A DNA stretch of 6,271 bases. Source: Verrucomicrobiota bacterium. GTDB taxonomy: Bacteria > Verrucomicrobiota > Verrucomicrobiia > Limisphaerales > J093. Below the pieces are notes generated by a model. It had not been told where the DNA came from. It saw nothing but the letters and a program-made list of their open reading frames with translations, and made no database searches. The DNA lies in the NCBI GenBank assembly GCA_029907285.1, contig JARYMD010000266.1, forward strand, positions 1 through 6,271, given 5' to 3'. How positions within the stretch are numbered: position 1 is the stretch's first letter; each line of letters opens with the position of its first letter. The translations under genes and the position numbers were made by a program. Below, piece after piece: positions 1-6,271 of the stretch.

Positions 1-772
1 GGCCGTTTTCGGCAACCGGTTTGCCGGAGCTGTAATGTCCCCACGGTTGATCGAGCTTTCCTGGCGTGCCTGTGCCGCCAAAACCAGTCCGATGCATCCC
101 CAACGGCATGAACAAATCCTCGCGGATGACAGTTTCCCAAGGCTTGTTTGTCAGCTTTTCGATTATCGCGCCCAAAACGACGTATCCCAAGTTCGAGTAC
201 AGGTGCTTTTCGCCGGGCGGGTGCAACGGCGGGTCTGCAAGAGCTTTCTTGAGCGCGTCAAGCCGGGCTTTGGGGGCGTCAGGGCACGATCGAAAGGCCG
301 ACCAATCCAAATTGGCCGGCAAACCAGAGTGGTGCGTCAGCAGGTGCATGACGGTGATGCGCCGTGCTTCCGGGTGAAAACCGCTTTCGAGCTCGGGAAA
401 CAAGGACGCAACAGTCGAGTGCCAATCGAGCATGCCGCGTTCGACGAAACGGGCGACCAGAGTTGCGGTCATGGCTTTTGTGTTTGACCCGAGGTGCCAC
501 AAGTCGTTTGTGGTGACGGGCACGGTTGTGCCGGTTTTGCGCACGCCAACTGCGTCGAGGCGCTCGATGCCTCTCGCGGTGGCAATTGCGGCTGCGATTC
601 CAGGGACGTTGAACTTTGTTCTGATTTCATCAAGGGCCGATACAACCGTCAGCGTTGAGCCGGGACCGGGTCGTGTGGAGTTTCGGGGAGGTTGGTTCTG
701 ATCGGGGGCGGCCGTGGCATCGGCGACAAGCCGGAAAATGCAAACTATTGAAACGAGATCGGTCTTGGTCAT
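1..772 (-). CDS. Serine hydrolase, beta-lactamase/class C PBP-like family (partial, C-terminus beyond left edge)
   Basis: Reading the minus strand from the ATG at 772 gives 257 residues with no stop before the window edge. The SxxK motif is seen as LGSNTK (catalytic Ser96, Lys99) and the YxN motif as YSN (Tyr192-Asn194). The family-typical stretches LLTHHSGLP (144-152) and FMPLGMHRT (221-229) are also present. These place it in the beta-lactamase/penicillin-binding (PF00144) serine hydrolases, whose members include beta-lactamases, DD-peptidases, esterases and the B. subtilis muropeptide amidase AmiE. The third active-site motif (HxG/KTG-like) would lie outside the window. The N-terminus has a hydrophobic stretch (about residues 6-22), a weak signal-peptide candidate. 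An in-frame ATG at 799 would add nine residues; neither start has a clear ribosome binding site. The gene diverges from the plus-strand cluster. Substrate cannot be told from the sequence; family assignment is firm. Confidence 0.9.
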   Translation of the reverse strand, partial: MTKTDLVSIVCIFRLVADATAAPDQNQPPRNSTRPGPGSTLTVVSALDEIRTKFNVPGIAAAIATARGIERLDAVGVRKTGTTVPVTTNDLWHLGSNTKAMTATLVARFVERGMLDWHSTVASLFPELESGFHPEARRITVMHLLTHHSGLPANLDWSAFRSCPDAPKARLDALKKALADPPLHPPGEKHLYSNLGYVVLGAIIEKLTNKPWETVIREDLFMPLGMHRTGFGGTGTPGKLDQPWGHYSSGKPVAENG

Positions 773-1005
773 TTTTGGTGTTGGGTTACAAACCCGCATT
801 CATCGTTCACGGGCACGATCTTGCCAGTGGCAGCCACGTCTGCAACCGGGCTGAGCACATCACACGACGCCATTCTTGAATGAAACAATGGGGATTGCAC
901 GTCAAATGGGTGTCCGTGAGAAGATGCGCGCGCGGCCGATGGAGCCAATGGATTGACAAAACAGGTTTCAACGTCAAGTCTTGGGAAAAAGCAAAAAACA
1001 ATATC
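773..1005. promoter_or_regulatory. Divergent intergenic region with short inverted repeats
   Basis: This 233-base stretch separates the minus-strand serine hydrolase from the plus-strand cluster and should hold promoters for both. Three short perfect inverted repeats are visible: GGGTT-ACA-AACCC at 783-795, TGCCA-G-TGGCA at 822-832 and CATTC-TT-GAATG at 871-882. A perfect -35-like TTGACA lies at 953-958 on the plus strand, but nothing close to TATAAT follows at 16-18 bases. On the minus strand a TTGACG (900-905) is followed 17 bases on by only a poor -10 (CATTCA). The repeats are short enough to occur by chance, so operators and promoters are suggestions only. No RNA gene or additional coding region is supported here. 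Confidence 0.35.
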
Positions 1006-3189
1006 ATGAGCACTAGGGAACATAAAAAACTCCTTTTGTCAGCCGGGGCCATTGCATTTTCGGTGATGCTCTGGTGCCCGACTGGATCGGCGTTCGTTTC
1101 TGAGACCGAGCCCGAATTGTTTGCAACAGGCGACTTCGACGGCAATGGCCGGACGGACATCGTCATTTTCGATCGGCCAAGTGGCAAGTACCGGCTCGGA
1201 TATCAGAAGGAAGACGGCACGTTTAACTGGATTGGGCACCGACTCAGCGGCGCCAAGGACATTTCCTGCATCTCAGTGGGCAAGTTGCTGGACCCGAAAA
1301 AGGACGCTCTCATTTTTACCGCTGCGGACCTGAACATGGTGGCAATTGCCGACGCGTCAGATGCTGCTGCGACACCGAAGCCGCAGCCGATTGAACTCGA
1401 GTTCCTCGGGCCGTTTGGCGTTGCTGCGATCGATATTGGCGGCGCCGGGAACAACCAGCTCGACGATCTTGTGTTGGCCAGCATTTACAACGACCCGGAC
1501 CCGCACAAGATTGCATTGCTGCGGAACAACGACGGGAAAACGTTCAAAGTGCTCTCGCAATCCGTGGCGAAGGCGCAATTGAAACGCGCCAACAAAATCA
1601 TGCTCAAATCGGGCGGTCCGGCATGTCTGGCCGGGATGATGGTCGGCGACGAAGGTGCGAGTTTTCGGATTGTTGATTTGAGCGGGGGGAAAGAAACGGT
1701 GTTGGTTGAGATCGGGGATTTGCCTGCTGAATCTGATTACGTGGTCATGGCCAACGGTGTCGGCGCATTGCCCGCGATAGTGTTCTACCAGCCCGGTGAA
1801 CAGAGCATCAGAGTCCACCAACTCGAGCAGTCGGGCGACAAGCTCAAGGCGGGGGCGGCGAAGACGTTCGATCTTGAGAAACCGATCAAGCTTTTGGTTG
1901 CCGTGCCCAAGCCCGAGGGGTCGCAGTTGCTGGCCATTTTCGGGAAAGGGGACTCCGCCAGCGTGCTGGCTCTTCAGGGCAACGACCCGCCAAAGGCAGT
2001 TCAGACAATCGAAGTGCGGAGCGGAGACGCGCTGTTTGGTGCGGTGGCAATCCAATCGGGTTTCGTGCTTTTCTCGTCGCCGGACTACATGAAATTCAGC
2101 ACGTTGGAAACTTGCTACCGGCTGGCCGGGAACAATTACACTGCTGGCGCAACGGAAAAGCTGGCGTCGCTTGCCGACAACGACGATTGGACAGTTCCGG
2201 ACATCCACAAGCGCATTGTCGAAACGCTCCAGAAAGAAGGCGTTGCATCGCCAGCGGACATGAAGCCTTACACCAATGCAATCCCGGGCTCGGCGGTCAC
2301 ATACGTCATGGTGCCGATACCTGGCGGCGAGTTTGTGATGGGCAGTCCGGAAAATGAAAAGGGCCGCAAACCTGACGAAGGACCGCAGCACAAGGTGAAG
2401 ATTTCGCCGTTCTGGATCGGCAAATTCGAGGTCACGTGGAATGAGTACGAGATTTTCATGTACCCGGACGACGAAAAGAAACTGCGCGAGTCATATCCGA
2501 CAGAGGAGACCGTGAATAGTCTGTCAGATGGGGTTACCCGCCCATCCAAACCTTACACTGAAATGAGCTTTGGCATGGGGCGGGAAGGTTTTCCGGCCAT
2601 CAGCATGACACAGCATGCGGCCAACAAGTATTGCCAGTGGCTGAGCGCCAAGACGGGCCACTTCTACAGGCTGCCGACCGAAGCGGAGTGGGAGTACGCC
2701 TGCAGAGCAGGCACAACCACCGCCTACTATTTCGGAGACGACGCCTCGAAGCTGGCCGAATACGGGTGGTTCGAAGAGAACAGCGAAGAGAACGGCGACT
2801 GGAAGTACCACAAGGTTGGCAAGAAGAAACCCAATCCGTGGGGTTTGCACGACATGTACGGAAACGTGTGGGAATGGTGCCTCGATCAGTACGAGGACAA
2901 TTACGAGAAGTTCGCCGATACAGTGCATCAAGACCCGTGGAACAAGGCTACCAAGCCTTATCCGCACGTGGTCCGGGGAGGATCATTTGACGACGAGGCG
3001 TCGCGGCTGCGGTCGGCAGCAAGGCGAGGGTCGGACCCGGTTTGGAAGATGCGCGACCCGCAGCTCCCCAAGAGCATATGGTGGTTTACCGACGCCAAGT
3101 TCGTCGGGTTCAGAATCGTTCGGCCTTTGAATGTTCCGCCGCCGGAGCAGTTGAAAGCGTATTGGACGAGCGGCGTGGAACGTGATTAG
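1006..3189 (+). CDS. Secreted FG-GAP repeat protein with C-terminal FGE-sulfatase (SUMF1-like) domain
   Basis: A 727-residue protein. The start at 1006 was chosen because it puts a good Sec signal at the N-terminus: basic MSTREHKK, a hydrophobic core at about 9-23, and a likely cut after Ala29 (TGSA/F). The frame stays open back to an ATG at 880, but that would bury the signal behind 42 unlikely residues. The N-terminal half looks like an FG-GAP/VCBS beta-propeller, with a calcium-loop motif DFDGNGRTD (43-51) and a weaker repeat near 141-175. From about 433 to 708 it is an FGE-sulfatase/SUMF1-type domain: VPIPGGEFVMGS (436-447), RLPTEAEWEYACRAG (555-569), GNVWEW (619-624), RGGSF (657-661) and GFRIVRP (701-707). 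The two copper-binding cysteines of true formylglycine-generating enzymes, expected three and eight residues after Ser660, are Asp663 and Leu668, so sulfatase activation is unlikely. It may bind ligands or proteins at the cell surface or periplasm. No sulfatase gene is nearby. Sixty bases separate it from the next gene. Confidence 0.88.
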   Translation: MSTREHKKLLLSAGAIAFSVMLWCPTGSAFVSETEPELFATGDFDGNGRTDIVIFDRPSGKYRLGYQKEDGTFNWIGHRLSGAKDISCISVGKLLDPKKDALIFTAADLNMVAIADASDAAATPKPQPIELEFLGPFGVAAIDIGGAGNNQLDDLVLASIYNDPDPHKIALLRNNDGKTFKVLSQSVAKAQLKRANKIMLKSGGPACLAGMMVGDEGASFRIVDLSGGKETVLVEIGDLPAESDYVVMANGVGALPAIVFYQPGEQSIRVHQLEQSGDKLKAGAAKTFDLEKPIKLLVAVPKPEGSQLLAIFGKGDSASVLALQGNDPPKAVQTIEVRSGDALFGAVAIQSGFVLFSSPDYMKFSTLETCYRLAGNNYTAGATEKLASLADNDDWTVPDIHKRIVETLQKEGVASPADMKPYTNAIPGSAVTYVMVPIPGGEFVMGSPENEKGRKPDEGPQHKVKISPFWIGKFEVTWNEYEIFMYPDDEKKLRESYPTEETVNSLSDGVTRPSKPYTEMSFGMGREGFPAISMTQHAANKYCQWLSAKTGHFYRLPTEAEWEYACRAGTTTAYYFGDDASKLAEYGWFEENSEENGDWKYHKVGKKKPNPWGLHDMYGNVWEWCLDQYEDNYEKFADTVHQDPWNKATKPYPHVVRGGSFDDEASRLRSAARRGSDPVWKMRDPQLPKSIWWFTDAKFVGFRIVRPLNVPPPEQLKAYWTSGVERD

Positions 3190-3249
3190 AGTTGCCCAAG
3201 AGCAAACCATCGGAAGAATAGACCTCAAACAAGTCCAGAGAACCAAGTC

Positions 3250-4605
3250 ATGAACCCAGACAAGAACACACCAGGCACGGCGCCTGTGACGCGCCGCGAT
3301 TTCCTTCGTACCACATCAACCGCTGCGGCAACAACGGCTGTCCTTGGCAGTATTGCCATCGAACGGTTCGCTCATGCAGCGGGGGACGACGAGCTGAAGA
3401 TCGCTCTGATCGGCTGCGGCGGGCGCGGGTCCGGCGCAGCAAACCAGGCTCTTTCCACCAAGGGCAAGGTGAGGTTGGTCGCAATGGCCGACGTTTTTCC
3501 GGACAGGCTTCAGGAGAGCCTGCAAAACCTTAAACAACAGCACAGCGCAAAGGTCGATGTGCCGCCTGAACGCCAATTTGTCGGCTTCGATGCCTACAAA
3601 GAGGCAATCGCTCTGGCGGACGTGGTGTTGCTGGGAACCCCGCCGGGTTTTCGTCCGATCCATTTCGAGGAAGCCGTTCGGCAGGGCAAGCACGTGTTCA
3701 TGGAGAAGCCGGTTGCATGCGACGCGCCGGGCGTCCGCAAGGTCCTTGCCGCCGCAGAAGAATCAAAGAAAAAGAACCTGAAAGTCGTTGTCGGACTGCA
3801 GCGCCATTACCAGCCCGGATACATCGAGATCATAAAACGTGTCCACGACGGCATGATCGGCGAAATCCTCGCGATGCGGTGTTACTGGAACGAGGCGGGT
3901 GTCTGGGTCAACAGGCGCGAAGACCTCGAAAAGAAATACGGCCGGCCGCTCACCGAGATGGAGTATCAGTTGCGCAATTGGTACTACTTTGTGTGGCTGT
4001 CGGGCGATCACATCGTCGAGCAGCACGTCCACAACATCGACGTCTGCAACTGGGCCAAGAACGCGTACCCGGTCCGCTGCCAGGGCATGGGCGGGCATGA
4101 AGTCCGCCGCGGCAAGGATTACGGCGAAATCTTCGATCACCACGCTGTCGAGTTCGAGTACGCGGACGGCGTTCGAATGTTCAGCTACTGCCGCCACATT
4201 CGCGGTTGTTGGAACAGCGTCAGCGAACACGCTGTGGGCACAAAGTACATCGCCGACCTCAGTGGCGCGGTCATCCGTGATCCTCGCGACAAGAACAAGA
4301 TCGTCTGGCGTTACAAGACAGATGTCCCGGTTGACCCGTACCAGGCCGAGCATGACCAGCTCTTCGATGCCATCCGCAACGACAAACCGCTCAACGACGC
4401 CGAAAACGGCGCCAAGAGCACCATGACCGGCATCATGGGCCGAATGGCAACGTATTCAGGCCAGATGATCACTTGGGAAGATGCAATCGAATCCGAGGTC
4501 AATCTGATGCCCGATAAACTCGCCTGGGATGCCGCTCCAAAGGTGTTGCCGGACAAGGACGGACTCTATCCGGTTGCTGTGCCGGGCAAGACAGTCACTG
4601 TCTAG
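3250..4605 (+). CDS. Tat-exported Gfo/Idh/MocA family oxidoreductase
   Basis: A 451-residue protein with a twin-arginine leader: TRRDFLR at 14-20, followed by an Ala/Thr-rich hydrophobic segment to about residue 37 and an Ala-rich cleavage region (AHAA, 41-44). The Rossmann domain opens with the dinucleotide loop GCGGRGSG (55-62), and the family hallmark EKP is at 152-154 (MEKPVACD). The C-terminal substrate domain carries the His/Asp-rich stretch GDHIVEQHVHNID (252-264), where Gfo/Idh/MocA enzymes usually place catalytic residues. Members are NAD(P)-dependent sugar or cyclitol dehydrogenases; Tat-exported relatives such as glucose-fructose oxidoreductase carry a tightly bound cofactor into the periplasm. 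Some relatives (GH109) are NAD-dependent glycosidases, which cannot be excluded. A weak purine-rich CAGAG (3236-3240) precedes the ATG. It lies between the FGE-fold gene and namZ on the same strand. Substrate unknown; family and export route are clear. Confidence 0.93.
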   Translation: MNPDKNTPGTAPVTRRDFLRTTSTAAATTAVLGSIAIERFAHAAGDDELKIALIGCGGRGSGAANQALSTKGKVRLVAMADVFPDRLQESLQNLKQQHSAKVDVPPERQFVGFDAYKEAIALADVVLLGTPPGFRPIHFEEAVRQGKHVFMEKPVACDAPGVRKVLAAAEESKKKNLKVVVGLQRHYQPGYIEIIKRVHDGMIGEILAMRCYWNEAGVWVNRREDLEKKYGRPLTEMEYQLRNWYYFVWLSGDHIVEQHVHNIDVCNWAKNAYPVRCQGMGGHEVRRGKDYGEIFDHHAVEFEYADGVRMFSYCRHIRGCWNSVSEHAVGTKYIADLSGAVIRDPRDKNKIVWRYKTDVPVDPYQAEHDQLFDAIRNDKPLNDAENGAKSTMTGIMGRMATYSGQMITWEDAIESEVNLMPDKLAWDAAPKVLPDKDGLYPVAVPGKTVTV

Positions 4606-4641
4606 CTTTTTCGGTTCAGACGGCTTGCCGGACAACCGACG

Positions 4642-5937
4642 TTGAAACCCGTGCAGGCACTTGTGTTACCACCCACGCCTCAAACGAGACGTGGGTGGTT
4701 TGTCTTTGCCGTACTTGTTCTTTTCTTTTTTTCCACGGCGGCCGTGGCTTCGGATGCTCCCTCTGTCCAGCTCGGGATTGATCGCCTCGCCGCGAACAGG
4801 TTCAGAGAATTGGCCGGCAAACGAGTTGGATTGATCACAAACCCGACTGCTGTGGATCGACAAGGCAATCCAACAGTCCGCCTCCTGCTCAAGGCACCAA
4901 ATGTTCGATTGGTTGCGCTGTTTGCACCCGAACACGGCCTGAACGGCGACCTGCCCGCCGGCAAGGAATTCCCCAACATGACAAACCGCGAGACAGGTTT
5001 GCCGGTGTATTCTTTGTACGGGCCGGGTCCAACCCGCAAACCCACACCGGCAATGCTCAAAGGCATGGACGCGCTGGTTTATGACCTGCAAGACACCGGG
5101 TGCAGAACCTACACCTACATTTCAACGCTTGGACTGGCCATGGAAGCCTGCGCAAACGCCGGTGTTGAATTCATCGTCCTTGACCGGCCAAACCCGCTTG
5201 GCGGCGTGCGGGTCGAAGGTCCCACGCTCAACCCGCGATTCAAATCATTCGTTGGCCAGTGGCCGGTGCCTTATCTGTACGGTCTCACTCCGGGCGAACT
5301 GGCTCGCATGATCAACGGCGAACATTGGATCACAAATTCCTGCAAGCTCAGGGTCGTACCCATGGAAGGATGGCGCAGGTCAATGGTCTGGAAAGACACC
5401 GGACTCAGATGGGTTCCCACCTCGCCAAATGTGCCGCGGAGCGAGTCTGTGCTTGGGCTGGCTGCCACAGGGCTGCTGGGTGAAATCGGAGGGCTGAGCA
5501 TCGGCATTGGCACAAGCACCCCGTTCGAGTGCGTCGGCGCCCCATGGATGAAAGGCAAACGCGCCTGCGAATATCTCAACGGGAAGAACCTCGACGGCGT
5601 GCGGTTTTCACCAATCACATTCACGCCGGCCCGGGGCATGTACAAGAACCAAACGGTTCCCGGCATTCAAATCTGGTTTTCGAAACCCGCAACGGCGCCT
5701 TTGTATGCGTTGAACTTCCATTTACTTGAAATGGCTGACAAGGTGTTCGGCCAAAGTCTGTTCGCGCAGGCGACAAAGCGCGGACAGTCCTTTCAGATGT
5801 TCGACAAGGTCAACGGAACTGACGCTGTGCGCCACGACTTGCAGGCCGGCCGGCCCGCAACAGAAATAATCGCAAAGTGGCGTGATGGCGAAAACCGGTT
5901 CCGCAAGCAACGCGCCAAATACCTCATTTACGAGTGA
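4642..5937 (+). CDS. namZ: Exo-beta-N-acetylmuramidase NamZ family (DUF1343, GH171)
   Basis: A 431-residue protein that matches the DUF1343/YbbC family along its whole length. Characteristic stretches are GLITNPTAVD (63-72), FAPEHG (94-99), YSLYG, DLQDTGCRTYTYIST (147-161), VLDRPNPLGG (179-188) and GIGTSTPFE (288-296). The studied member, NamZ of B. subtilis, removes MurNAc from the non-reducing ends of peptidoglycan fragments, generally after the peptides have been cut off. The N-terminus has a signal peptide or anchor: QTRRGW, a hydrophobic core at about 19-36, then SDAPS, so the enzyme is probably periplasmic. No ATG is available: the start is TTG at 4642 or in-frame GTG at 4651 or 4663, all compatible with the leader, and none has a clear Shine-Dalgarno. 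The frame is the same as that of the upstream oxidoreductase and is open from its stop codon onward. A strong hairpin covers the start region. Family call strong; exact start uncertain. Confidence 0.9.
   Translation: MKPVQALVLPPTPQTRRGWFVFAVLVLFFFSTAAVASDAPSVQLGIDRLAANRFRELAGKRVGLITNPTAVDRQGNPTVRLLLKAPNVRLVALFAPEHGLNGDLPAGKEFPNMTNRETGLPVYSLYGPGPTRKPTPAMLKGMDALVYDLQDTGCRTYTYISTLGLAMEACANAGVEFIVLDRPNPLGGVRVEGPTLNPRFKSFVGQWPVPYLYGLTPGELARMINGEHWITNSCKLRVVPMEGWRRSMVWKDTGLRWVPTSPNVPRSESVLGLAATGLLGEIGGLSIGIGTSTPFECVGAPWMKGKRACEYLNGKNLDGVRFSPITFTPARGMYKNQTVPGIQIWFSKPATAPLYALNFHLLEMADKVFGQSLFAQATKRGQSFQMFDKVNGTDAVRHDLQAGRPATEIIAKWRDGENRFRKQRAKYLIYE
4668..4699 (+). terminator. Strong hairpin with T-rich tail over the namZ start (terminator- or attenuator-like)
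   Basis: Arms at 4668-4677 (ACCACCCACG) and 4690-4699 (CGTGGGTGGT) are perfectly complementary over 10 bases. After one C/A mismatch, three more pairs (4679-4681 with 4686-4688) close a four-base loop AAAC. The 3' side runs into TTTGTCTTTGCC, so the whole resembles an intrinsic terminator on the plus strand, about 60 bases after the oxidoreductase stop. It lies inside the predicted namZ reading frame, just before the signal-peptide core. The T-rich tail is also explained by Phe, Leu and Val codons of that core, and the tail is broken by G and C. It may terminate, attenuate, or mask a start codon; the hairpin itself is certain as sequence, its role is not. Confidence 0.5.
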
Positions 5938-5940
5938 CCC

Positions 5941-5946
5941 AAGGGG
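5941..5946 (+). promoter_or_regulatory. Shine-Dalgarno-like AAGGGG before the ABC ATPase start
   Basis: AAGGGG lies three bases before the ATG at 5950 and directly after the namZ stop. It is the clearest ribosome-binding-site candidate in the window and is the main reason for choosing this ATG over GTG 5989 or TTG 6031. The spacing is shorter than usual. Confidence 0.45.
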
Positions 5947-5949
5947 CGA

Positions 5950-6271
5950 ATGGTGCCAGCAGAATCAACATGCCAATCAGACGCACGCGTGCTGCCAGGC
6001 GCTCACTCAAGCCCCGGTAACGCCAGCCCCTTGCTGGACATAAAAAACCTTACGATCGAGTTTGGTTCGTTCAACCCGCCTGCGCGTGCCATCGAAGACG
6101 TTTGCCTGACGGTTGAGCATGGCGAGACTGTCTGTCTTGTGGGCGAGAGCGGGTCCGGCAAGAGCGTCACAGCGCTGTCGATCGCACGGCTTCTTTCATC
6201 GCCCCCGGCGCGATATGTTAAGGGCGAGATTTGGCTCGACGGCCATGAAATGCTGGGATTGCCTGAAACCG
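5950..6271 (+). CDS. Peptide/nickel-type ABC transporter ATP-binding protein, DppD/OppD-like (partial, C-terminus beyond right edge)
   Basis: The first 107 residues are present. The nucleotide-binding domain starts at LLDIKNLTIEF (28-38) and shows a perfect Walker A, GESGSGKS (65-72), followed by VTALSIARLL. This, with the GEIWLDGHEM strand-turn region after it, is typical of the DppD/OppD subfamily that powers import of di- and oligopeptides. The signature motif, Walker B and the C-terminal oligopeptide domain lie outside the window. From the ATG at 5950 there is a 27-residue extension, rich in Pro, Ser and Ala, ahead of the usual family start. A TTG at 6031 would give the usual length, but only the ATG has a Shine-Dalgarno-like sequence. 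The gene begins 12 bases after namZ, so co-transcription and possible translational coupling are likely. Partner permease, second ATPase and binding-protein genes would be expected further right. Confidence 0.9.
   Translation, partial: MVPAESTCQSDARVLPGAHSSPGNASPLLDIKNLTIEFGSFNPPARAIEDVCLTVEHGETVCLVGESGSGKSVTALSIARLLSSPPARYVKGEIWLDGHEMLGLPET

Noticed and set aside
35..487. 150-codon plus-strand open frame at the left edge
   Set aside because: The opposite strand encodes the serine hydrolase with SxxK and YxN motifs; the plus-strand frame has no recognisable features.
953..981. Sigma-70 promoter from TTGACA at 953-958
   Set aside because: The -35 box is perfect, but the hexamers at 16-18 bases spacing (around AAGTCT) do not resemble a -10 box, so I do not call it as a separate promoter.
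880..1005. N-terminal extension of the FGE-fold protein from the ATG at 880
   Set aside because: The 42 added residues resemble no domain and would hide a well-formed signal peptide that begins at the ATG at 1006.
1357..2391. 344-codon open frame on the minus strand opposite the FG-GAP/FGE gene
   Set aside because: Its composition is Arg/His/Val-rich with no recognisable motif, and it lies wholly antisense to a gene with clear domains; it is a high-GC shadow.
2302..3129. FGE/C-type-lectin-fold domain as the variable protein of a diversity-generating retroelement
   Set aside because: Such proteins can carry this fold, but there is no reverse transcriptase, no template repeat and no adenine-biased variable repeat in the window.
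3763..4353. 196-codon open frame on the minus strand opposite the Gfo/Idh/MocA gene
   Set aside because: It is antisense to the well-supported oxidoreductase domain, with low-complexity Val/Asp-rich content and no motif.
5970..6020. 16-codon Arg-rich open frame (ATG 5970 to TAA 6020) between namZ and the ABC gene
   Set aside because: It is very short, overlaps the in-frame ABC leader and has no clear ribosome binding site; chance is the simplest explanation.

Overview
The window is a GC-rich bacterial segment with four recognisable complete or edge-truncated enzyme genes and one partial transporter gene. I think it comes from the Planctomycetes-Verrucomicrobia-Chlamydiae (PVC) group, most likely Verrucomicrobiota. 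This is an inference from gene style: an FG-GAP plus FGE-sulfatase-fold secreted protein, a Tat-exported Gfo/Idh/MocA oxidoreductase, abundant Sec-type leaders and mostly weak Shine-Dalgarno sequences. No rRNA, tRNA, CRISPR array, transposase or integrase is visible.

Layout: bases 1-772 hold the N-terminal part of a serine hydrolase of the beta-lactamase/penicillin-binding family on the minus strand, running off the left edge. Bases 773-1005 are a divergent intergenic region with a few short inverted repeats. From 1006 onward everything is on the plus strand: a secreted FG-GAP/FGE-fold protein (1006-3189), a Tat-signal Gfo/Idh/MocA oxidoreductase (3250-4605), a DUF1343/NamZ-family exo-beta-N-acetylmuramidase (4642-5937), and the start of a DppD/OppD-type peptide ABC transporter ATPase (5950 to the right edge). 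The plus-strand gaps are 60, 36 and 12 bases, which suggests one transcription unit. However, a strong hairpin at 4668-4699 sits over the start of the NamZ gene and could uncouple its expression from the genes upstream.

How the genes may work together: NamZ enzymes release MurNAc from the non-reducing ends of peptidoglycan chains, and oligopeptide-type ABC importers can take up cell-wall peptides. In Bacillus subtilis the namZ (ybbC) gene is clustered with amiE, an amidase that also has a beta-lactamase fold. NamZ, the ABC importer and the divergent serine hydrolase could therefore form a peptidoglycan-salvage locus. The exported Gfo/Idh/MocA enzyme would be a candidate sugar-modifying partner. 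The function of the FG-GAP/FGE-fold protein is not known; it lacks both copper-binding cysteines of true formylglycine-generating enzymes. The NamZ assignment is strong, while the pathway linking these genes is a hypothesis.
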